Shown here: in pieces, positions 42,136-54,500 of the stretch
Layout of the letters: each line of letters opens with the position of its first letter
How positions within the stretch are numbered: position 1 is the first letter of the stretch
DNA from: Acheta domesticus
Lineage: Eukaryota > Arthropoda > Insecta > Orthoptera > Gryllidae
Direction: 5' to 3'
DNA: 64,000 nucleotides
Assembly (NCBI GenBank): GCA_031308135.1
Contig: JAHLJT010000631.1
Location: 223,147,654 to 223,211,653 of the forward strand
The notes under the pieces: generated by a model
The model's input: only the letters and a program-made list of their open reading frames with translations
What the model was told of the DNA's origin: nothing
The model's database searches: none
Program-made: the position numbers and the translations under genes

Positions 42136-43699
42136 CTACAAAGAGAAAAATAAAAGAACATTTCATACGACAATATATACCAAAAATTAATAAAGAACAC
42201 TAACATTACACTGAGGAATGTGAAACGTGGTAATCCTATTTTCTTGGAAATATTAAATGTAGGGAAAATACTGGGGAAACAAGAAAATTTTAATCGTAAA
42301 TGATAATCCTAGAAAGAGGTCAAAATTGCTTCTTCAAATCGTAAATACCCTTGCTGGTTATGGCAAAAATATTGAACAAGAGAAAGGATTACATCCTCAA
42401 ATATTCAGCAATTTGTTTGGCATGGAGCCTCCAGGGACTACTTTCTTATTAAAATTGCTTTAATTTGTATTTTGCAAGTTATTAATAAAAATCAATTTTA
42501 AAATGGAACGTGGATGCCTTTATGTGCCACAAGCCGAGAGTGGTGTCAGCAGTTTTAGCTGAGATCATCTGCGAGTCCCATTTCTTGTTTTATTAAATGC
42601 TGTTATGTAATTTTACCTCGAGAAATCCTTGTTTTGTGACAATAATTGTAAACCATTTGTTTAACGAGTACGAATTACCTAGAGAGGAGCACACTACTGC
42701 ATTGCACACGAATCATTATTCAATGTAAAAAAACAACAACAGGAAATTATGTGACCTACAAAGGAGAAGTAGTACATCAAATTTTCTTGAGCTCCGTAGT
42801 CTCTACCCCACTCTGGTTTACTTATTTGTTGGTTGAATAATGAATAGATAATGAATGATCAAATAATTCATAATAAAATTCACAATTAATAAGTTCATTC
42901 ATAAAAACCAATTAAGAAAAGTAATAAATTAATTCAATTCTTTCAAGATACCCTTTCAAGTTTCCTGCTTCAAATTTTTATTTTTATATTACTCATTATG
43001 AGCGGTTTTCATACAAATAAGAATATCTCCCACACACGTTTTTTCTTGTTCATTTCAGTTTTAAGAGAAATTTCAAGAAAACAATTAAAAAACTGATACT
43101 TTATCGCATCTTTTACTGCTAAATATTATAACATCACTCAGTTCTATGCACTGTTTGGTGTTTTCCTGCGGCAGCGAAAGCTTAAATGTCATATAACAAG
43201 TGATGGAGTAGAAATGTGTCCCGAGAAAACTCGCTCGCCGACCGACTCGAGCGAGGAACTCTTTCGTCTCCGCAGAGGCGAACGAGGAAACTCTCTCAAG
43301 TGTGTGGGGGTCCATAAGAGTCCCTTGTTTCGATTTTCCACATTTCTCGTCGCACATTTCTGGAAAAATATTCCTCGGTGTAGTCTGTTGCGGGCCTAAG
43401 ACTCGATAAATCAGACAACTACGGACGACGAGCTAAATAAGCCAACGGCGCTTAAAACTACCTATGTTGTTTCTGTTCCTGAACGATGACCCCACGATGG
43501 AATATATCCTGTGGATAATGACAAGAACGAAATTTAAAAAATCTCGAATACCACAGCATCAGACTTGAAGAAGACTACAGGTAGAATTGACTTGCGTCCT
43601 CTTCGTCTTATTCCCCTCTTAACAATTTCCTTCCTGAACCCAAACTTACCAATATTTAATCCCAGAATGAGAAAATTGCTCTCTGAACCATCCTGCCTA
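42136..43699. other. Intron of the CYTH gene, unassigned part
   Basis: No exon recognised. 43200-43450 is more GC-rich, with repeated CGAGCGAGG/CTCGCTCGC-like words. It may be the 5' part of the LINE fragment that follows, but this is not demonstrable. Confidence 0.4.
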
Positions 43700-45200
43700 C
43701 GAGCCATCATGTCCTTATTTTGTCCAAGCCAGAATTCTCAGGCAACAACAATAGAAGTTCACACCAGCACCCCTCAAGCATATTACCTCAAACCTTCCCT
43801 CCTTTAAGACGAGAATGTTTCTCCTACACCTCTGCTGCAGCCCCATCTCAGTCCACCTCCCAAACACAAACTCCCCAATCTACAGCCCAGTACCTTCAAG
43901 AACTTTTCTCCCTTTTCCAAAACCCCAACATTAAAAATATCCTCTCTGACCTACAATCACTCTAAATTCTAAATGGCTCAGAGGACATAATCACGAAATT
44001 GTTCACCGCTGACTTCAATCCGTTAGAAACCCTTAATTTAAATGGCTCCCCCACCTCGCATCCTAAACCTGTCCTTGTGGAATGCGCGAGGCGATGTAAC
44101 CAAAACTTTCCTTATAATTAATTTATAATTCTTAAAAGTCTACTCCATAGGAACACTTTTACTAAAGAAGACTAGGCTGACACCCAACACATCCTTTTCT
44201 ATCCCAAATTATAATACCGTAATGTGTGACGGAACCACTTTCCCTAGAGGCTATCCTGATCCGACGCTCCATGCTGAAAACCCCCACCCCAATTCCCCCT
44301 TATAACAACATTAAAATGTATTTCTCGTTCACTATACATTTGCAGACGGAGCGCTGGGATCTGTTTACATGTGGTCACCGCCGACTGAATGAGAAACACG
44401 CGTCTGCAGTAGATACTGACCGTTTAATATGATATAGATGGCGGTGAGCAGCACACAGAACCCCGGCGGGGCAAGAACATAACCATTAAGCAGTAGATAA
44501 GTGCAAAGAAGAAATAAAAATATGGTATGTGAATGTTGTGAATAGCGTGTGGTGTGATCTATTTTTCTGTATATTACTTTAATCATTTAACGGCGCGACT
44601 CCAGCTCACTGAGAAAGGCATAATTCGTCTGTTGTGTCCATAGCGCTTGTGCTGTCTTCAGAGACAGCTGATTGGTCAAATGCTGATTGACATCGGGACC
44701 ATTCGTGTATACTCGATTGTGTGTTCGGGCATAGACTAAAGATGTCCTTAGTCTATGGTTCGGGCCTTCACTTTCAAAACAACTTTAGTTCCTAGTTCTG
44801 CCGTCTGCAAATGTAAAGTGAACGAGTTATACTGTCATACGAATTGGAAACACAATCCTCAATACATCCTGCTATAAGAAACCCTCGATCCCAATCATAA
44901 ACTCCGACCTTGACATCCTCGTCAAACTCCCCTACCCCTTCATAATAGCTGGCGACCTCACATCATGGGGCTGCGTAACAAGTACACAATCGGAACGAGA
45001 GAACTTCTTAAACCAAAACCCCAAATTCACATCAAAAGCCCTCCGGAATCTACTCATATCCTTAATGACAGCCCACATGACATTTTCGTTATTATCATCC
45101 CCTTTTCCCAACTCCAGATTACCATGCCCTACCCTAAAAATGACGTATGTCATCTCCGACCACCCTCCTTTAGTTTTTACCTGCTCTACCTGAAGAGTTG
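43700..45200 (+). mobile_element. LINE (non-LTR retrotransposon) fragment, Jockey/I-like, interrupted by a MITE
   Basis: The end of an ORF1-like frame (about 43720-43965, ...YLQELFSLFQNPNIKNILS) is followed by the start of an ORF2-like frame at 44042 (MAPPPRILNLSLWNARG), the usual beginning of a LINE apurinic-type endonuclease. After the MITE at 44324-44826 the endonuclease resumes with PFIIAGDLTSWGC and ends near ISDHPPLVFT at about 45170, both conserved endonuclease motifs. Several stops and frame changes and no reverse transcriptase: a dead fragment. Its right end is cut by Helentron-like sequence from about 45203. Confidence 0.78.
44324..44826. mobile_element. MITE of about 503 bp inserted in the LINE
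   Basis: Left CTCGTTCACTATACATTTGC and right GCAAATGTAAAGTGAACGAG are terminal inverted repeats (one mismatch), continuing with AGACGG/CCGTCT. Flanks are TTT and TTA, so the target duplication is uncertain. It contains a 10-bp perfect hairpin, CATAGACTAA...TTAGTCTATG, at 44730-44757. Confidence 0.82.
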
Positions 45201-45305
45201 AGTTATTTGTGGCATAGGGACCTAATCCGGAGTTATCCACGAAAATCGGATCTAAGCCATCTTAATAAGTGTATTCAACTCTATTCTTACAAGAAATTTA
45301 AAGAA

Positions 45306-45721
45306 ACTAGTGGTGCTACAGAATGGGACAGACTTTCCAGTATTAATTTTCTATTTCCTTGGGTCTGAGCTAGATATTCGGAATTGCCACGAACTCTTTC
45401 TTGCCAGCTGCCATCTATTTCCTTCCAAAGTATATTTTTTGACATTTTCCTGGGTTTTCAGTTTCCTAATGATAGAACGGAAATATTAATTTTTAGAATA
45501 TTAAAGAACACTAAACTTCTTCCTAAATGGAAATTTTCTTAGAAAAACTTTTAGCCGTTTTTAAGAAAATGGCGTTTAAGCGGTACTAAAAATGCGAAAC
45601 TTGAAGCTCTTTTTCACAGAACATGTTTGAGTTTTCGGAACACTTCATTTGAAGAACATTAATTTACAAATACAATAGTGTTTACAATTTGCTGGAAATG
45701 TGTATATGTGTGTGGTGTGCG

Positions 45722-45770
<49 letters not shown>

Positions 45771-47837
45771 TGGAGATGTGAGAGATCTTTCAAAAAATTA
45801 CATTGATGTAATTTTTGCAAAATCAAAATAATACCCCAAATTTAACTTTACGTCATATTAAAGAGTGCAATGAGCACTATCTGTTCGGAAAAGTTTGAAG
45901 AAAAAATTTGGAACAATTTTTGAGAAAATTGTGTTTGAGTGTTTCTGAAAATGCGAAATTTTGAGCTAGTTTTTACAGAAAATGGTTGAGTTCTCGAGAA
46001 AATTTACTAGACATTTTAAAGCAAATGTACTCGTAAATACAATAATGTGAACAAATCGTCACTAATGTAAATATTACCATAAATGAACATTACTTCAAAT
46101 ACTTTGAAACAGCGAAAGCAATAGCATGTCTAAACAAAATATTTTAACTACAAATAAAAAATTATAAATGCAAATTATAGTTTTATCATTCATTGTCAAA
46201 TTTTAAGTAAAATTGCCAAATACTTACGAACTTCTTTGACTTTCGGCACATACAGCAAGCGAAGTATTTCAGTAATGAAATTATTCGAAAAATATACACA
46301 TGAAATAAACTCACAATATAAGTAATACACTACAATGACCCTAAATCCACAACACTAATATATATTTTGACTGATACACACACATATACTTATTTTTAAT
46401 TATAAATTCCAGTGATAAATCTTTATCGTGTTCATTTTCTGAATCGAGAAATAAACACGCATTGTTTAATAACAACTTTCTTGTCATGGTAACCAATTCA
46501 ATTTCGAAAATCATTGTCCCTCTTTGATCGAATACAACAGGTGGAAAAAATCACATTTGCGGGAATCTTTACAACAATTCGAGAAAATGTTATAAAACAA
46601 AATATTTAGAAAACTTTTCAATTGACGCGATGGTTTACTATTCGTTTCAGTGCAATGCTTACTTTTAATTTTGTGTGTGATTAAACAACACCTACATTTT
46701 TCAGCATTATTTTGATTTTTGGGCCCCAAATATTGTGGCCGAAATCAAGCTTCTGGAATATGGGAGAGAACTGAACTTTTTGTCATTGTTGAGAATTTCG
46801 GCGAAAAATTTTCAATAGTGTTTGAGAAAATTTCGTTCGAACATTTCAGAAAATTTGCCAATTTTGTTTTTTTATTATGGACCACTTATAGACATTTCAA
46901 AAACCATCATTGGAGATACTTTGAAGCTTATGTGTGAAGAAACACACTAAGCAAATAAACACATCTATAATGTAAATTTTGACATGAGAGACAAATCAAA
47001 AAATTTAAATTTTTGTAATTTTTGAAAAAAAAAACATGTAGACCAGTATGAAGTTTATGTTATCTGACAGAGTATATTTAGCATTATCTTCGCAAAATGT
47101 TTAAAGAAAAAATTTGGAGCTGGTTTTTGAAAAAATCAATTTTTTTAATTGCACATACTGCATGCAATATTGCACGAACACTACTAAAATTTTGAAAAAA
47201 AATTTACATGACCTTTATGAAAGAACTCAATATGCAGAACAAATTTTATTTGAAGAAAAAATCTCTATCTTCAATTTTGTAGTTGGAGAAAGATGCTGAA
47301 AAAATTCAAACTTTCAAAAGTTTCGAAAATTTAGAGTTATCAGTGAAAATTGGACCTATGCCGTGTTAATAAGTGTATTTTACTGTATTCATACATGAAA
47401 TTTAAAAGAAAAAATTTGGAGCCGTTTTTGAGAAAATTTTGAAAATCCCAGGGGGGGGGCTTCATATAAAGTACCCCCAAATTTTGAGGAATCTTTTTCA
47501 AAATCTCAAAGCTTTGACTAGAATCAGATCGACCGGGGAATATCTATTTTGGAAGAAATCGTACGTATGGTTTAGGAGCTAGCAGTGTTCACAGACGGAC
47601 GTTTTCCTTTCAATTGGGTTTTCGGTATCAAAGACTTAGAAATCAGTGTTTCTGGCTACACCACGTGTTAGGGGATTTTTTCTTAATTTAGCAACTGTTT
47701 TTATCCACTTATTCGTTTTCACGGCCCGGCAATTAATTTTTTTCCGCCGAAAATTGGCCATTTTTTTTGCGCAGCATTACATAACTTTCCCTATATTACG
47801 TATAAGACTTCGTGTATACGTACGTATACGGGAAAGT
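45306..47837 (-). mobile_element. Helentron-like non-autonomous element, copy E (enlarged)
   Basis: Starts ACTAGTGGTGCTACAG and ends TACGTATACGGGAAAGT. At 2532 bp it is about 0.9 kb longer than copy C: unrelated sequence interrupts it at about 46090-46720, and 46720-46975 looks like a diverged second pass through part of the family. Contains an (AT)n tract at 45727-45769. Confidence 0.8.
45727..45769. repeat. (AT)n microsatellite
   Basis: Uninterrupted AT dinucleotides, absent from the other family copies at this place. Confidence 0.95.
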
Positions 47838-47984
47838 AAAAATTTGGAGCCGGTTTTGAGAAAATTTTGAAAATGTCCGGGAGCTTTACATAAAGTACCC
47901 CAAATTTTACAGAAGCTTTTCAAAATCTCAAGCTCTGACTAGAACCAGATTGACCGGGGAATATCCATTTGGAGGAAACATTCA

Positions 47985-48245
47985 CATTTACTTGCTGATT
48001 CTGAAAGTCTCTGAGCAGGTGGAATAATATTGAGAAGTGTTGGACCAGCAAACTGTAATAGAATGTTCAAGAAGAACTCACCTTGTAGATTATGGTGTGA
48101 AAAACGTTTCTTTGAGGCCTTTGGCCTCACATTTGTTTTTAATGCCCTAGAATGCTTTGTTTAGGAGTTTTTAATGACATAGATTACTAAGTGTAGAGGG
48201 TTGCATTTGCATGAATATTTAGCTTTTTACTCTTCAATGCCATGT
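47985..48245 (-). repeat. Interspersed repeat family 2, copy c
   Basis: Inverted relative to the other copies: GTAGATTATGGTG, GAAAAACGTTTCTTTGAGGCC, TTTGGCCTCAC and the ATGCAACC complement in order. Confidence 0.65.
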
Positions 48246-48364
48246 AGCGCCATTTTTTTTGATATTTTATTGGGTAGTGATGGGACCAACAAAACAGAGA
48301 TAATTAAAATTGGTCCAGTTGTTCTTGAGTTGGAGTAACTTACTTTGTTTATTTACACCACTTT

Positions 48365-48443
<79 letters not shown>

Positions 48444-50186
48444 TACAAAGAAAGAAGAGAAAGGGGGAGAGAGAGAAGAGGAAAGAGAGAGAGAGAGGGG
48501 GGAATGTTTCTGGTTGCTGCAAGAATGTCATGCAGTTATGAGAAGTTTAGTTTTTTTAACAACATTAATGTAGCGCCAAGGGCCCCCAAAGCTGTTAAAA
48601 TAGCCCTGGCAATAAGTGGCATGAAATCAAGAAAAAGGAATAAGATCTGTATTGGATAGGTAACAGTGGATGAATACATAAGATGTTAGGAAGAGAATGA
48701 AGGTCAATGTGATTGATGACAGATTATGACATAGTGATGTCCAGTCGAAATTTAGAATTTTTGAAGTGATATTTAATTGTTTTAAGTTGGTATTAGAAAT
48801 TTTAAGGCAGAAAGAATGGAAAAGCCAAAAGTGCAACATATTTGGGAACATTTATTTTAAATTTTGATAATGTGCATGAAGGAATGGATGCAGAGGAAGA
48901 ATGAAGTATTTGAGTGCACAAAAATGGCACTGGGGCAAGGACTTCCCATTCACCAAGGTTGAATTTTGACAAAAGGAAAGTCACCACCTTGAACCCTTTT
49001 TAATACATCTACAAGCCCTAATATGGATATATTTTTATAAGACAGTAAAGTATATAATGACAGCCATTTATTTGCAGGCATAAGAGAACAATGAACAGAT
49101 ATCAGAAAATCTTCCAAGTATGAATGGATGCAGTTATTTTGATGTGAATGTATTTTATTGTAATATTCAATTTTAAGAAAGTGTATTATGACTTGTATTC
49201 TACTGGTTTCAATTTATGTGATAACAAAAGAAGTCAGGCAAAAAGATTCCATAATTAAATAGCACTATGCCATTGTTGCTGTTTTTTTATATTTCAATTA
49301 CATATTTTTTATTGGCAGTAGCGAAATCCATAGACTTTCCCCAATAATGTTATTTCCCAGCCAAGTTCTTGAATGTTTTTCTTTCCCACATAAATGGTAC
49401 AGCACCCTTAAAATTATCTGTGATACGTATACATACATCTAGCCAACACTGAATTGATAGCTGAATATTCCAAGGTGCAAACATTTGTTTACGTACAAGG
49501 ATTTTATGAAACAATTAAATAAGTAAAAGGAAGGAAGGCTGGAAGTATTGCAATAAGTACAAATTTTGCTTTTCTATTGCAATAAATTTTGTTCCCCATT
49601 AATAACTATGGCCATCAAATTATATCATATTAGCTCATATCTTTAGGAATATATAACAATGTGTTGAATAAAATCCGAGGTGAAGGTCCTTTCTCTATGC
49701 CGATCTGGTATATCTTTAAATTAGAAATTGCTTTTTTCTCCCAAAACAATAAATTTTATCTTCCATTCATAAAATATAATACAATCATCCAATACATTTC
49801 ATACTCCAAATGAAACATTTGTAAATTTAAAATATTAAATTTAAAAATTTTTACATATTAAAAGTAAAGGCTGAAGTCTAGTGTATGGTACAACCTAAGG
49901 AAGTCGTTCAAACTGGCCCTTTGCACCCCTCCAGCGAGGAGGAAAGCCACAGTGGAGGGGACGAGGGGTGTTTGAGGGATGATGAGGGGGAGCCTTCCGG
50001 TGGGAAGGGGTGGGGAGAAATAAAATTTATGCACATTTTCTTGTATTAACCTGAGTATTGAGAAAAAGGGCACAAGTAGTACACTAAGGAAAATCAACAC
50101 TACCACAGAAATAAGAGCAAAAAACATACTTTAATGCAACAGTTAAAGTTATAAATGCATATAATAAACATTATTTCAGTACCTAC
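48246..50186. other. Intron of the CYTH gene, unassigned part
   Basis: Includes an (AT)n(AC)n tract at 48367-48444 followed by GA-rich sequence to about 48500, and a GC-rich stretch at 49900-50020. No exon recognised. Confidence 0.45.
48367..48500. repeat. (AT)n(AC)n microsatellite plus GA-rich tract
   Basis: About 62 bases of AT, then ACACAC, then mixed AAAG/GAGA purine-rich repeats. Confidence 0.95.
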
Positions 50187-50413
50187 CTCTAATTCTAAAA
50201 AGTGGCCAAGGCCTTCCACTTCATCAATGTGAACCCTAGTTTGGTCTATCATATACAAATACCTCACTTTCTTCACAACACCTTTCACATCTAATGATTG
50301 GGATAAAACAGAAAGAAGATTTGAATTTTCTGAAGATTCATACTTTTCGTAGTTACTGAGCTTGGACCATCTGTATTTGGTCGATCATAGAATATCAACT
50401 CTGAACACACACC
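50187..50413 (-). CDS. CYTH-domain protein, exon 2 (one frame break)
   Basis: Acceptor CAG precedes GGTGTGTGTTCAGAG (GVCSELIFYDRPNTDGP). After one break the frame continues as SNYEKYESSENS and later VKKVRYLYMIDQTRVHIDEV then EGLGHFLELE, ending at donor GTAGGT. ELIFYDR and the strand-rich KVRYLYMIDQTRVHIDEVEG with GHFLELE are hallmark CYTH tunnel motifs. The break is at the TT at 50362-50363 (plus strand): one base appears to be missing. Without it the exon would be 228 bp, a whole number of codons that matches the phase-0 ends of its neighbours. Confidence 0.85.
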
Positions 50414-50501
50414 CTGTGGCAAGATTACACTTATTAGCAAGTAATAATTTATTCCAAGGAAATTTAATGGTTTATATATAACATAAAATAATCACTCATA
50501 C

Positions 50502-50657
50502 CTCAATTTGTCTTAATTTTAGTCTTCCTTTGGGAACTCGAAAAAAAGTATCAGTTTGTTTAATGATTTCTCCTGGATCATTTGTTAACTCCTTCAAGGC
50601 CTCAAGAACTTTATTTTTATCTCTGAGATGGCTTTTAACTTCGATGTTGCGGGCCAT
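50502..50657 (-). CDS. CYTH-domain protein, exon 1
   Basis: ATG at 50657 begins MARNIEVKSHLRDKNKVLEA. The exon is 52 codons and ends with VPKGRLKLRQIE at donor GTATGA. N-terminal I-E-V-K followed by D-T-F-F-x-V-P-x-G-R-L-K-L-R is characteristic of the CYTH superfamily (CyaB/thiamine triphosphatase fold), acidic-tunnel enzymes acting on organic polyphosphates with metal ions. The full protein of three exons would be about 170 residues, the usual size. Substrate cannot be predicted; similar insect proteins are annotated as class IV adenylate cyclase-like or uncharacterised. Transcribed away from the FASTK-like gene 0.85 kb to the right. Confidence 0.88.
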
Positions 50658-51503
50658 TATTCTGCAACAATACAAAATTCAAATTTCTAGTAAATCCTGA
50701 CATTATTGGAGTTTTTAATCATGCAAAAATAATTGCGATTAATTGTACTGTGAAATATTAATAAAGGAAAGCGGTATCACCAGGCGACTACGAAATTTCT
50801 ATCACCACAAATGACTCAAATGTCGCAGGGCACAACTCGCTTGTCAGTGTTGATCCCCGATCAATCCTGTTCTTATCTATGTCATCAATGGCATGCATAG
50901 GGTACGTACATTTCTCTACGGTGATCTTTTCCTACAATAGCGCTAGAATACTCTCTGGAAACAGCACTCACTTTCTTTGTCTATGTCTATGTAAAGTATG
51001 GATACAGGTATGGATATGCCACTTTGCCAAAACGCGCCAATTTGGCGCCCTGAACATATCACTTGTTTTTCTCAGCTTCATGCACCACTTATCAGAGAGT
51101 ATATAACTTATACTCACACTTATACTCTCTGGCTTCATGCGCATATTATGCGTTCACCGCGTTCACCCATTCGCTGCGCGACTATAAATAACAGGGTCGC
51201 CAACTGAAAAACATGCACATTGCAATGTTGGCCACAGTACTGTGCATGCTCTGATACTGTCAGTGAGTTACTTCATCATGATCATGCGTCGAAGCAGCGT
51301 CGAAGTTAGGCTATGTGTTTCTGCGTATAGGTTAATTTCGGTCGTTCGAAAGAATATTTAAAAATGGATGTTGCCTCCTAATAAATGCAACGTAGAAATA
51401 AGTAATGACTGAGTAGTTCTGTGTCAGTATTTTTTTATTCTTCTAACAAAATTTCTTAAAGGTACAGTGTTCTCACCATGCTTGTGTGCAAACCGGTGAA
51501 AAT
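50658..51503. promoter_or_regulatory. Divergent intergenic region between CYTH and FASTK-like genes
   Basis: About 845 bp between the two divergent start codons, so it must hold both promoters and 5' ends. A short upstream ATG at 51478 opens a 10-codon frame that ends before the FASTK-like start at 51504. No TATA box or other element is clear. Confidence 0.5.
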
Positions 51504-54500
51504 ATGAAGAAAAGTGTAGTATTTGGTGTTCTTTCGAAATCACCAAAGTTTGGACGTGGAATAATAAATTCATATTGTATTCAGAGCATGAAAGTTAATA
51601 ATAGTGTGCTGTCTGCTCGCAATTTGTTGCAAATACATAATCAGAATAAGAATCCTTTTATTTTAGTAAAACATTTTAAGTGTTCCAGCAGTTCGGATCT
51701 TGCCCAGCGTAATGACGAAAGTGATAGTGATGTGGAATCTGTGAAAGATCTTGACATTGATTCTGTAAGTGAATCTGACTTTGAAAATAGGAAATTCCTG
51801 TACCCAGACACCCAAGATCCAATCATTCTTAAGCTTTGTGAAAGTGCTTCAGTTCAAGCTGTTTTTGATCTTGTCTCAGAACATGAAAATGAATTTAATG
51901 GTCAGCATGCCTGTCAAGCATTATTGGTGTTGTGGGATCTTTACAAAATATATTACAGAATTAATAAGGAAACACAATTTGAGCCAGATTCTTTAAAGGT
52001 CTCTGGCGAAGAACTGGTAAACAAATTCGCTGAAAATGTTGTTTCACATCCAAATTTTGGAAAAATTGTGCGTTGTTTAGATGTTTCAATGAAAGAACTT
52101 ACACCAACTGCACTTACTTGTAGTTTTTTATACTTAAAAAGATTAGGAATACCTTGTCATACCTCAGTTATGCAAAAATTATTGGTGCATATTGAAGAAC
52201 TATTAGAGGATATGAGAAGTGACTTCTCCTTAGTTGCTTTATCTAGGTTCATTGTGGCAATAAAGGCACCTAATAAATTAAATTTTGTATCTTCTGCACA
52301 AAAAGTGTTACCACTCATCCATGAAAAGATTGGTGAGTGGTTATTTTGTAGTTTTTATCGGTCACATGTTACAATTTTAATTCTGTCTTACAATAATTAA
52401 TTTTTCAGACAGCTGTGAGAGTGAAGTGGATATTGACTTACTTTCTTCAAGTTTACTAAATATCAGTTGGTTTGTTAGTTCCACAACTTACAATGCATAC
52501 AAGCATCAGGTTGCGAAATTGATTGCCAGTGGCATTTTTACTTCCTACAAACCTTCTGTTATTGTTAAAACTGCAGTTCTTTTGAATAGCTCACTATGGA
52601 GTAATGAAGCTAGCGATGTGATCAAAAAATTATTAACATTGTTGAAAGGAAGAATTTCACACCTTTCAGTACCTGATGTAACACGAGTTCATAAGGTTTG
52701 TGTAGAAATTTGTTTTTTCACATTTCTTCAAATTAAATTCTGATTTCAGAATAAGCAGTATTTTGTTTTAGATTATTGAATCTCTCCGGGAACCTGCAGA
52801 TATGCATGCAGAACTTTCTGAGTATGCATCTCGTCTCCTTTCAGAAGATGGCTTTACGACTATTGATTCTGAATCGGCTAAGTTACTTTCATGTGTAACA
52901 TCATTCACATGCTCTCCCAATGAAAGGAAGATGTTTGAAAACATAGTAGAAAATTACTTAAAGAAAAATTAAATCCTGAAATATTAACATATCTGTTTAA
53001 AATACTTCGAAACATGAAATCTTCTAATGTTGAGCTTTGTGATAAATTTTGGTTTAGTACATTACAAGTCATGGAAGCAAATCCAGAAGAATACTCATAT
53101 ACTAATATTTTGAAGTATTCGTTGAGGTAGGAATCAAGTCAGTATCATTTTTTTACTAGATTTGTAGATAGGACTGCTGTAAAACTTTCTTTTATTGTCA
53201 CCACATTAATGTCTCTGCTTTCAGATACATGTACTTCAATAACAATTTAGGTGGCACATATCGTCATTATGAATTTGAGAATCAGTTGACTGAATGGTAT
53301 CTCAATCTTTACGAGAAAAGTATAATTGGCTTTATCCCTTCAAAATTTGCTATAATGATTGGATTTCTAGTAGCTTATGGTGACAAACAGCAGAAGGATT
53401 TTCTGGAAAAGCTTCAAGATATGATTACAAGACTTGGTGAAATGTCATCACAGTTATCAGAACTTGACTGCGTAAATATATCTCGAGGAATTCAGATAGC
53501 TTCCCTATTGAACCTGAAGAGCAATGAAAAGCCACAAATGTATGACAGTGTATGTTAGGTTGAATTCAATTCTCAATGAATGCATCAGAAGACACATCAA
53601 CAAAAATGACAAGAGTGTGTCAACCACAAATTTATTGATGCGTTCATATGTTATGAGAAAGGCTCCACAAACAACTGATATTTCAGAATGTCTAGTAAAT
53701 AGGTATGAATTACAATTTTTATTATTTTGACTGAAAATTACCTTTCTCTGAAATTTCAATATTTAACACTTTCTTTTTCCATTCCAGATATCAAAATATT
53801 AAAGAACCCATCAACTCAAGAAAGTTACAGGACATAGCGCGAAACTTGTTGCTATCAAAATGTTTAATACCTAATACAATTGACTATTTAGCTGAATATG
53901 TTGTACAAAATAAGGCAGATTTATTTGGCGAAACTGTAGAATTAATTCTGTACTTATGTTACGAACTTGGGTATTCTCCTGCAAATGTAGGCTCATTTTT
54001 GACAGCCTCTTCTGAAGTAATTTTGAGGTAAATATAGCATTTTTCTTTTTCATATTGTAATTTTAGTCATCAAAATTTTACTTCCCAAAGTATGTTTTCC
54101 TTTAACATAAAAAGTAAGACTACTTGTTTCAGTATACTTTCTCACTGTCTGTAAATTTTGGTAATGCTTTATTATTTTACTTAAAACATCAGCATGAACA
54201 ATAAAAAAGAAAATAATATTGATTTTAACGATGATATTTAATGTACAGTTACTGTTTGTTCTATGTAATTGTAAAAGTCTAAATATACCTTTATCAAGTA
54301 TTGTACTTCAGCTTCTGGGTCATCTCAATCAAGGTGGTTGTCCAGTTTCCCTTGATTTATTCAAGAAATGTTGAGATGGTCCCTTGGTGTGTTTCTGGAC
54401 ACAAATGTAACTTCACTATCTGTGTATGTTTTTTCGAGCACTATGGGGTGTTAGTGGGGAATGTAGCTATTCAAATAATTATTCTCCATGTTGTCATGGC

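Larger units (their letters stand above)
45203..47985 (-). mobile_element. Helentron-like fragment interrupted by copy E
   Basis: 45203-45305 (ATCCACGAAAATCGG, ACAAGAAATTTAAAGAA) and 47838-47985 (AAATTTGGAGCCGG onwards) are adjacent parts of one family copy, split by insertion of copy E in the same orientation. Both outer ends are truncated. Confidence 0.72.
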
